Notes under the pieces: generated by a model
The model's input: only the letters and a program-made list of their open reading frames with translations
What the model was told of the DNA's origin: nothing
Databases searched by the model: none
Assembly: GCA_016192825.1 (NCBI GenBank)
Contig: JACPTK010000019.1
Coordinates: 1 to 36,594, forward strand
DNA length: 36,594 nucleotides
Reading direction: 5' to 3'
Source of the DNA: Betaproteobacteria bacterium
GTDB taxonomy: Bacteria; Pseudomonadota; Gammaproteobacteria; Burkholderiales; SG8-41
Shown: piece by piece, positions 30,676 to 36,594 of the stretch
Numbering within the stretch: the first letter of the stretch is position 1
Layout: each line of letters starts with the position of its first letter
Position numbers and translations under genes: made by a program

Positions 30676-31694
30676 CCATGCGGGCCGAAGATGGCGAGCG
30701 GCACCGTGCCGCGGGCAATCGTGAGCAGGCCGTTGCCGGCGCCGTGGAGCAGCGCGAAGAGCGTCGCGCCGAACGGCGCCGTCAGGACCAGGGCGACGGC
30801 GCCGATCGGATGGAGCGACGCGGAGATCCGCGCCGACACCAGCGGGTGGACCCGTCGCAGGATGAAGAACTCGGCCAGCCGCGCCACGACCTGCGCCGGC
30901 CCCACGAGGGCTGCCGCGGCAACGGCCTGCACCGGTGTCGCGCCCGACCGCTCGAGCAGCCCGGGCAAATGCGCCGCCATCGCGCCGGTGACGAACCAGG
31001 TTGCCCCGAATACGAAGGCGAGAAGAGACATTTCCCGGCGCGGCTCCCAGTTCACCGCCGGCGCTTCGGGCGCCTCGCGCGGGCGCACGGGCTGCTTGGG
31101 GAGCGGCAGCAGATAGCGGTTGAGCGGGAGCGCGACGACGAGATTGAGCGCCGCCCACACGAGGCAGGTCTCGCGCCAGCCCAGCGCGTGATCGAGGTAT
31201 GCGGACAGGGGCCAGCTCACGGTCGAGGCGAAGCCGGCGATGAGCGTGATGCCGGTGATCGGGGCGCGCGCCTCGTGGCCGTAGAGCCGCGTCAGCGTCG
31301 CGAAGGCCGCATCGTAGAGCCCGAGCGCCATCCCGGCGCCGAGCAGCGTCCAAGCCGCGAACAGACTGAGCGGCCCGGTCGCGACGGCGAGAACGACCAG
31401 GCCAGCAGCCAGCACGACGTTCGAGAGCGCCAGCACGCCCCGCCCGCCGTAGCGGTCGATCACCCGTCCCACGTACGGGCCCGCGAACGCGGCGATCAGG
31501 AGAGATGCGGAGAACGCGCCGAAAACCCACGAACGCGGGACACCGACGCCGACGCCGATGGGATCCGCGAGGATCGCCGGCAGGTAATAGCTCGACGCCC
31601 AAGCCAGGGTCTGAGTCGTCCCCAGCGTGGCAACGACCATCGGCCGGGACTGCCAGAACTCTCCCCGCCCTTGCCCGCCCGGCTGTTCGCTCAT
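30507..31694 (-). CDS. Major facilitator superfamily transporter
   Basis: 395 residues with about twelve hydrophobic segments. MFS loop motif FAGPYVGRVIDRYGGRG lies between segments 2 and 3, with matching basic residues in the second half (ARLAEFFILRRVHPLVSAR). N-terminal WASSYYLPAILADPIG resembles YbfB/oxalate-formate-type MFS proteins. Inner membrane. The substrate is unknown. No operon partner on its strand. The 3' end overlaps the run-on of the AhpD-like gene by 169 bases. Confidence 0.9.
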   Translation of the reverse strand: MSEQPGGQGRGEFWQSRPMVVATLGTTQTLAWASSYYLPAILADPIGVGVGVPRSWVFGAFSASLLIAAFAGPYVGRVIDRYGGRGVLALSNVVLAAGLVVLAVATGPLSLFAAWTLLGAGMALGLYDAAFATLTRLYGHEARAPITGITLIAGFASTVSWPLSAYLDHALGWRETCLVWAALNLVVALPLNRYLLPLPKQPVRPREAPEAPAVNWEPRREMSLLAFVFGATWFVTGAMAAHLPGLLERSGATPVQAVAAAALVGPAQVVARLAEFFILRRVHPLVSARISASLHPIGAVALVLTAPFGATLFALLHGAGNGLLTIARGTVPLAIFGPHGYGARAGLLGAPARATQAFAPVLFGLMLDSMGVSAVFVSAGLCLAALGALFCLRQK

Positions 31695-31773
31695 CGAGAT
31701 GGAATCATGTACACCCGCGACGGAGTTTCCCCGACATCGAGGAATCCATCAACCGCGGCATGCGCTGGGTCGC

Positions 31774-32029
31774 AGTAAATGGCAGTAAATGGGGTCAGTA
31801 AATGGGGTCACCCATTAGCCGGCCCGTGTCCAATGGTGACGGTTTTCCCTCACAACTTTGTTGTGCTTCTTTCTTTAGCCAGTAAATGGGGTCAGTGTAA
31901 GATTTCCACCAGGCGGAAAGCCCATGCCACGAAAAAGTTACACTGACGCCCTTTACGTGGTTGGCGAGCAAGTGACCGGGAATTCGAACCGGGCCACCTC
32001 ACGCTGACCCCGTTTACGGAGCATTTACG
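31774..32029. mobile_element. Palindromic repeat cluster (REP/RAYT-like remnant)
   Basis: The 14-base word AGTAAATGGGGTCA occurs in direct copies at 31785, 31799 and 31882, the first two in tandem, with a shortened copy at 31775. Inverted, diverged copies lie at 31939-31955 (TTACACTGACGCCCTTTAC region) and 32005-32017 (TGACCCCGTTTAC). Between the inner inverted pair is ATGCCACGAAAAAG, which could be a remnant of a transposase start. Such palindromes usually accompany REP-associated tyrosine transposases; no transposase gene is present. A perfect CACAAC-TTT-GTTGTG hairpin followed by T-rich sequence is at 31852-31866. Confidence 0.55.
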
Positions 32030-32047
32030 GACACTTTCGACTACATC

Positions 32048-33640
32048 GTGACCGGGGCCGGTTCGGCGGGCTGCGTCGTCGCCGCGCGACTCAGCGAGGG
32101 CGGCCGCTACCGGGTGTTGCTGCTCGAGGCGGGCGGCAACGACAGCAATCCCTGGATCCACATGCCGATGGGCTACCCGAAGGTCTACGCCAACCCGCGA
32201 TTCAACTGGATGTACGAGTCCGAGCCGGAGCCCGGGCTGATGGGCCGGCGGCTCTACCAGCCCCGCGGCAGGGTTCTGGGCGGCACCAGCGCGATCAACG
32301 GCATGGTGTACATGCGCGGCAACGCCGCGGACTACGATGAGTGGCGCCAACGCGGGTGTGTCGGCTGGGAGTGGAACGGCGTGCTGCCCTATTTCAAGAA
32401 GGCCGAGGACCAGGAGAATGGAGCGAACGCGTTCCATGGCATCGGCGGCCCCTTGCGCGTGTCGAACCAACCGATTCGCATGGAAATCGCCGAGCAGTGG
32501 ACGGCCGCCGCGATCCAGGCGGGGCTGCCGGCCAAAGACGACTTCAATGACGGGCAACAGGACGGAGCCGGTCATTTCCAGAGCACGATAGACCGGCGCC
32601 GCCGGGGCAGCACCGCGACGGCCTATCTCAATCCGGCGCGCGGCCGCCCGAACCTGACGGTCGAAACCCACGCGCAAGCGACACGGATCTTGATCGAGGA
32701 TGGCAGGGCCACCGGCGTCGAGTATGTTCGCCAGGGCGTGCCGCGCATCGCCCGGGCGCGCGGCGAAGTCATCGTCTGCGGCGGCACGTTCAACTCGCCG
32801 CAGCTGCTGCAGCTCTCGGGGCTCGGTCCAGGCGATCTGCTGCGCACGCTCGGCATTCCGGTGATCCGCGACATGCCGGGCGTCGGCGCGGAACTGCAGG
32901 ACCATTTTAACGTCCGGTGCCAGTTTCGCTGCACCCGGCCGATCACGCTGAACGACGTTGCCAACAGCCCGTGGCGACGCGTTGTGGCCGGCGTGCAATA
33001 CGTCGTGTTCCGCGCCGGCCCGCTGGCGAGCAGCGGCATCCTTGCCGGCGGATATGTCCGCAGCGACGGCAAGCTCGACCGTCCCGACCTCCAGTTCTCC
33101 TGCTGCGCTTTCAGCTACGCCGGACGCGACCGCGGCGGCGCCTACCCGCATCCGTTCTCCGGCTTCAGCATCAGCGTGGTGCATCTGCATCCCGCGGCGC
33201 GGGGCCACGTCCGCGTCCGGAGCGCCGACCCGACGGTGCCGCCGGCAATCGCCTTCAATTTCCTGCGCACAGCCGATGATCTGCGGACGATCATGGCCGG
33301 CGTCCGCTGGGTTCGCAAGATCGCGCGGCAACCCGCGCTCGCGCCCTGCATCGCCGAGGAAATCTTTCCGGGGCCCGCGGTCAACACGGATGCCGAGCTC
33401 GAGGACGCCATCCGCCACGATGGCGTCTCGAGCCAGCATGCGGTGGGCACCTGCCGGATGGGGACGGATGAACGCGCCGTTGTCGACCCGCGGCTTCGCG
33501 TGCATGGCATCCGGCATCTGCGCGTAGTCGACGCATCGGTCATGCCATCGGTCACGACCGGGAACACCAACGCCCCGACGATCATGATTGCCGAAAAAGG
33601 CGCTGAAATGATCCTGGAGGACGCGCGGGAAACCGCGTAG
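32048..33640 (+). CDS. GMC-family FAD oxidoreductase, start codon lost
   Basis: About 530 residues. Motifs: [17 protein letters not shown] (FAD), [41 protein letters not shown] (catalytic His) and TGNTNAP (catalytic Asn). GTG 32048 is the only usual start, but homology continues upstream: codons 32027-32047 read TDTFDYI, the normal first beta strand. The codon before them, where ATG is expected, is TTT, and the sequence upstream belongs to the palindromic repeat cluster. Insertion of that element probably removed the start. From GTG the FAD-binding strand would be incomplete, so it may be inactive or use a rare start such as ACG 32027. Confidence 0.85.
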   Translation: MTGAGSAGCVVAARLSEGGRYRVLLLEAGGNDSNPWIHMPMGYPKVYANPRFNWMYESEPEPGLMGRRLYQPRGRVLGGTSAINGMVYMRGNAADYDEWRQRGCVGWEWNGVLPYFKKAEDQENGANAFHGIGGPLRVSNQPIRMEIAEQWTAAAIQAGLPAKDDFNDGQQDGAGHFQSTIDRRRRGSTATAYLNPARGRPNLTVETHAQATRILIEDGRATGVEYVRQGVPRIARARGEVIVCGGTFNSPQLLQLSGLGPGDLLRTLGIPVIRDMPGVGAELQDHFNVRCQFRCTRPITLNDVANSPWRRVVAGVQYVVFRAGPLASSGILAGGYVRSDGKLDRPDLQFSCCAFSYAGRDRGGAYPHPFSGFSISVVHLHPAARGHVRVRSADPTVPPAIAFNFLRTADDLRTIMAGVRWVRKIARQPALAPCIAEEIFPGPAVNTDAELEDAIRHDGVSSQHAVGTCRMGTDERAVVDPRLRVHGIRHLRVVDASVMPSVTTGNTNAPTIMIAEKGAEMILEDARETA

Positions 33641-33785
33641 AGCACAAATCAAAGGGGCGGATCGCGGCTCGTGACTCGCGGATGGGCCGGGAACCGCGTA
33701 GGTGGTGGGTAGTGGATGGTGAGCAGACTAAAGGGGGTGCGGCTAAAAGCTTTACCGCCAAGGACGCTAGGGGGCCCGCCCCCGC

Positions 33786-33807
33786 CAAATGTGCGCCCGC
33801 ACATTTG
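33786..33807. terminator. Perfect hairpin after the GMC gene
   Basis: CAAATGTGCG and CGCACATTTG form ten pairs around a CC loop. A G-run/C-run stem lies just upstream (33770-33783). Probable transcription end for the GMC gene; no long T run follows. The gap 33641-33954 otherwise holds only short GTGG-type low-complexity words and the promoter below. Confidence 0.5.
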
Positions 33808-33861
33808 TAGCGGCCGGGATTTGGCGCGATACTTTGACTGAAAACACGATCTGCCCCCGGA

Positions 33862-33889
33862 TTGTTAATCGTCTCGTCGCATCTATACT
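33862..33889 (+). promoter_or_regulatory. Candidate sigma-70 promoter
   Basis: TTGTTA (33862-33867), 16-base spacer, TATACT (33884-33889), 65 bases before the DUF1185 gene. The A+T-rich setting contrasts with the rest of the window. Confidence 0.5.
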
Positions 33890-33954
33890 TCTTCTGGTGT
33901 ATGCGTTTCTACATTTTGGCAGGATCGGCTACTTGCCGACATTGCCGGTGAATC

Positions 33955-34566
33955 ATGAGGGGTAAAGGAGCAATGAAGCCCGCAATTCGTAAGATGGCCG
34001 TGCTTACTGAGGAATTGATGATGGAGGCAGGCCGTAAGAGTTCCAAACCACTTCGGCGAGTTGCTGTAATTGTGGCTATTAGGAACCCTCTTGTCGGCAG
34101 GTTTTCGCGATCCCTTAAATCTCTAATCGAAATGGGTGGACCGTTGGGAGTATTTATGGCAGGTCGCCTACTCGAAGAGTTTGGTCGTGATGCTGGCGTG
34201 ACTGATAGCTATGGGAAGGCTGTGATCGTCGGCCAGCTTGGTGAGATCGAACATGGCCACGCTATTGTTACCAGGCCGTTTGGGAGTAGCGTTCGGGGGG
34301 CGTTAAGTGCAACTGCTTGGATGTGCTCTAACGTAAAGCGGGGAGTGATGGGCGCCAAAGTGGATGTCCCGTTAGCGTACAAGAATGCACTGGCCGTGCG
34401 TTCGCATTACGACACCATGGAAGTCTCTCTATCGGATGCTCCATTTGAAGACGAATTGGTCGTTATCTTGGCTGCAACGAATGGGGGACGACTGCATGCA
34501 AGAACTGGTGGTTTGAGGAAGCAGGATGTGATGGGGCATGATGTCTATGTGGACAAAGCTAAGTAA
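33955..34566 (+). CDS. DUF1185 'amino acid synthesis' family protein
   Basis: 203 residues from ATG 33955; ATG 33973 has GGAG only 2 bases away and is less likely. The sequence RRVAVIVAIRNPLVGRFSRSL, LGVFMAGRLLEEFG, YGKAVIVGQLGEIEHGHAI and RSHYDTMEVSLSDAPFEDE is typical of the amino acid synthesis family (PF06684, DUF1185), whose reaction is unknown to me. Base composition is about 50% G+C (29 of 60 in 34081-34140) against about 65-80% in the main genes, and codons differ accordingly. It precedes the GGT-like gene by 82 bases. The pair looks horizontally acquired. Confidence 0.85.
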   Translation: MRGKGAMKPAIRKMAVLTEELMMEAGRKSSKPLRRVAVIVAIRNPLVGRFSRSLKSLIEMGGPLGVFMAGRLLEEFGRDAGVTDSYGKAVIVGQLGEIEHGHAIVTRPFGSSVRGALSATAWMCSNVKRGVMGAKVDVPLAYKNALAVRSHYDTMEVSLSDAPFEDELVVILAATNGGRLHARTGGLRKQDVMGHDVYVDKAK

Positions 34567-34581
34567 CTATTAGGCGGAGGG

Positions 34582-34598
34582 ACCCATTGCAAATGGGT
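34582..34598. promoter_or_regulatory. Intercistronic hairpin
   Basis: ACCCATT-GCA-AATGGGT, seven perfect pairs with a 3-base loop, between DUF1185 and the GGT-like gene. It could attenuate or stabilise the shared transcript. Confidence 0.4.
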
Positions 34599-34648
34599 GC
34601 GCTTCCAATCGCCTTTGTCGAAAGTAAACCTGTTCAAGAAGAGGAATT

Positions 34649-36427
34649 ATGAGCCAGCGAGCCGAACAACCGCGACCAAGCATGCGGCCCACGATCATCG
34701 GACGACAACACGCTGTCTCTTGCGGGCACTATCTTGCTACTGCTGCGGCTATGCGTGTTCTGGAAAGGGGTGGGAATGCTGTCGACGCTGGCGTAACCGC
34801 CGCGATGGCACTTTCGGTCCTGCAGCCAAATGTTGTTAGCTTTGCAGGAGTTGCGCCTACGCTCATTTACTTGCGCGAGGAAGACCGGGTAGTCAGTCTT
34901 GCCGGGCTGGGGTATTGGCCGGCGGCGACGGACGCCTCGATATTGGCCGCGAAAGGTAATGGTTGTATTCCCGACGGATTGCTTCAAACCGTAATGCCGG
35001 CCGCGCCCGCTACGCATGTCAAAGCATTGCAGCGCTATGGAACCATCACTTTTGAAGAAGCGGCGACCCCAGCCTATCAGCTTGCCAAGGACGGTTTTTC
35101 TGTGTATCCCATGCTCGCATATAACATCGAGCGTGTCACATTGTCTCCCAGCAAACTCGACGAAATTCCGATCGGCTTCGATCGTTATCCAGAGAATGCG
35201 CGAATTTTCCTGCCTAAAGGACGCCCTCCGAAAACCGGCGATATTTTTCGTCAAGAGGATTTGGCGCGCACGATTCATGGAATGATCGAGGCAGAACGTA
35301 ATGCAAAAGGAGATCGCAGCACAAAACTTCGTGCCGTTCATGACTTTTTCTACAAGGGTCCGATCGCCGATGCGATCGTAAAGTACCACGTCGAAAATGC
35401 TGGATTCGTCCGGAAAGATGACTTGGCTGGTTTTGAGGTTCCAATAGAGAGCAGCATATCTTGTTCTTACAGAGGCCTGCGGGTCCATACATGTGACGTG
35501 TGGTGTCAAGGCGTGGTATTGCTAGAAGCACTAAAAATTTTGGAATGCTTTGATCTGAAGAGGTTCAGGCACAATTCGCTTGCCTATATCCATACGCTTG
35601 CGGAGGCAATGAATCTTGCGTTTTCTGATCGCGAATCCTATGTCGGGGATCCGAAATTCGTAGATGTGCCAACCGCGGGAATGCTTTCGGATGAGTATGC
35701 TTTACTTCAGCACAACAAAATTAATCCCAGTAAAGCCTTTGGTGCAATGCCACCACCGGGAGATCCTTGGGCAATTTTAGGGAGAATCTCGGGCAAACCA
35801 GTTGTTCCCAAGCCGGCATCTAGAGAGCAATTCGCAATTGAGAAGGACACGATCTATACATGCGTTGTGGACCGTTTCGGGAACGCCTATTCTGGGACCC
35901 CGAGCGATAACGTGTATGACACGCCAATCATCCCGGGCACTGGACTTGCGATCTCTTCTCGGGGCAATCAGTCCCGCCTACAGCCGGGGCATCCTGCTGA
36001 AGTACGGCCGGGCAAGAGACCGCGTCTGACACCATCGCCCGCCCTTGCGTTCAAGGACGGGAAATTCTATTTCGCGTTCGGTACTCCCGGGGGGGACGTG
36101 CAAACTCAGGCCATGCTCCAGGTACTGCTGAACGTGTACGAATTCGGTATGACAGTGCAAGCGGCAGTCGAAGCGCCGCGCTTCGGCACGTTTAACTTCC
36201 CGAATTCCTTCTCGCCAAATCAGTACCTACCAGGTCGTCTGTGTGTGGAAAGTGGAGTTTTAGACGACGTGCGCACTGGACTTCGTGAGGCCGGGCACGA
36301 TGTAGAGGACTGGCCCGCCTACGCTCCTCCAGCTGGTGGTGTGTGTGCGATCAAGGCCGATCACGAAACTGCAACGCTGCATGCCGGGGCTGATCCAAGA
36401 AGAGAGGGTTACGCAATGGCATGGTAG
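34649..36427 (+). CDS. Gamma-glutamyltransferase-like Ntn hydrolase
   Basis: 592 residues from ATG 34649 with AGAGGA upstream. GGT fold: GGNAVDAGVTAAMALSVLQP near the start, large-subunit region, then the autocleavage site with Thr401 (KDTIYTCVVDRFGNAYS) as the nucleophile of the small subunit, and GTPGGD late. Differences from the E. coli enzyme, recalled: the Arg of the DFRE motif that binds the gamma-glutamyl carboxylate is absent (SLAGLGYWPAATD), and the SS pair of the oxyanion site is not kept (RPRLTPSP). No signal peptide is obvious. G+C is low, as in the preceding gene. It is probably an amidase or acylase for a different substrate. Confidence 0.87.
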   Translation: MSQRAEQPRPSMRPTIIGRQHAVSCGHYLATAAAMRVLERGGNAVDAGVTAAMALSVLQPNVVSFAGVAPTLIYLREEDRVVSLAGLGYWPAATDASILAAKGNGCIPDGLLQTVMPAAPATHVKALQRYGTITFEEAATPAYQLAKDGFSVYPMLAYNIERVTLSPSKLDEIPIGFDRYPENARIFLPKGRPPKTGDIFRQEDLARTIHGMIEAERNAKGDRSTKLRAVHDFFYKGPIADAIVKYHVENAGFVRKDDLAGFEVPIESSISCSYRGLRVHTCDVWCQGVVLLEALKILECFDLKRFRHNSLAYIHTLAEAMNLAFSDRESYVGDPKFVDVPTAGMLSDEYALLQHNKINPSKAFGAMPPPGDPWAILGRISGKPVVPKPASREQFAIEKDTIYTCVVDRFGNAYSGTPSDNVYDTPIIPGTGLAISSRGNQSRLQPGHPAEVRPGKRPRLTPSPALAFKDGKFYFAFGTPGGDVQTQAMLQVLLNVYEFGMTVQAAVEAPRFGTFNFPNSFSPNQYLPGRLCVESGVLDDVRTGLREAGHDVEDWPAYAPPAGGVCAIKADHETATLHAGADPRREGYAMAW

Positions 36428-36464
36428 GACCACCGGAACAGGTAGGAAAATAATAGGCAATGTT

Positions 36465-36593
36465 TCACTTAATGGGTAAACGCTGCGTCGAAGACACCAG
36501 CCGCTTAAGCATAAACGCTATGAAATCGGTGTCTTGTGGCATGCGATGCTTGATGTCAGCTTCTGCGAGATATCTCGGCAGGTGTTTGGGGCT
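36465..36593 (-). CDS. Transposase C-terminus, partial (IS1595-like)
   Basis: A minus-strand frame enters from the right edge and ends at TGA 36465-36467, giving 42 residues starting SPKHLPRYLAEADIKHR. SxKHLxRYLxEF-type wording is typical near the end of ISXO2/IS1595 transposases. The N-terminal part is outside the window. It lies 37 bases after the low-G+C gene pair, in line with acquisition by a mobile element. The family call is tentative. Confidence 0.45.
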   Translation of the reverse strand, partial: SPKHLPRYLAEADIKHRMPQDTDFIAFMLKRLVSSTQRLPIK

Positions 36594-36594
36594 C

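Noticed and set aside
31960-32000. tRNA-like segment on the minus strand containing GGTTCGAATTCC
   Set aside because: The T-loop-like word is present, but the flanking bases do not give a proper T stem with a 7-base loop, and no acceptor, anticodon or D arm can be found. It is part of the palindromic repeat cluster.
36492-36536. AAGACACC/GGTGTCTT inverted repeat as an insertion-sequence end
   Set aside because: It lies inside the reading frame of the partial transposase, and the loop is 29 bases long, so it is probably a chance pairing.

Overview
The window looks like chromosomal DNA of a betaproteobacterium, most likely Burkholderiales-like and perhaps uncultivated. The reasons are high G+C in most of it, four periplasmic Bug/TctC-type solute receptors (a family greatly expanded in Bordetella, Variovorax and relatives), and betaproteobacterial-looking MlaC, NfeD/slipin, hemerythrin and ECF sigma genes. 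I saw no rRNA, tRNA or CRISPR.

Layout. 1-1.5 kb: the tail of a transposase, a small protein with a histone-H1-like tail and an EF-Tu domain-2-like fold, and a small CxxC protein. 1.6-9.8 kb (minus strand): a tightly packed operon for an SMP-30 lactonase, an alpha/beta-barrel protein, an AtuA/DUF1446 protein, a glutamate-mutase-like B12 enzyme (GlmS, GlmE), DUF4387, its GlmL chaperone, a Bug receptor and an alpha/beta hydrolase. 10.1-14.9 kb (plus strand): a divergent LysR regulator, then Bug, hydrolase, Bug, hydrolase. 15-21.4 kb (minus strand): MlaC, a glutathione transferase, a GMC oxidoreductase, slipin/NfeD and hemerythrin. 21.5-27.8 kb: a MITE-like element, a SnoaL protein, a CodA-like amidohydrolase divergent from an M20 amidase, and a Bug/CocE pair. 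28-30.7 kb: a small coiled-coil protein, a tiny lipoprotein, and an ECF sigma factor with two repeated candidate target promoters in front of a membrane protein and a DGC zinc protein, followed by an AhpD-like protein. 30.5-33.6 kb: an MFS transporter, a palindromic repeat cluster, and a GMC oxidoreductase that has lost its normal start codon. 33.9-36.4 kb: a lower-G+C pair (DUF1185 and a GGT-like hydrolase), followed by a transposase tail at the right edge.

How it works together. The 1.6-14.9 kb block reads as a catabolic island. Bug receptors capture carboxylates, hydrolases and a lactonase open or cleave them, and a B12-dependent mutase rearranges a carbon skeleton. The mutase keeps its cobalamin motif and two substrate arginines. 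It has lost the third arginine and the glutamate that contacts the substrate amino group, and no 3-methylaspartase gene is present, so a substrate other than glutamate is likely. Two of the three alpha/beta hydrolases carry Lys where the catalytic Ser should be. LysR-type sites (T-N11-A) lie before both divergent operons. Exact 7-base tandem arrays fill many gaps between 14.9 and 30.5 kb and also lie just left of the island, but are absent inside it. A second coherent system is the sigma-factor block, where two 49-base direct repeats with the same -35/-10 spacing and an FNR-like site suggest an oxygen-responsive regulon.
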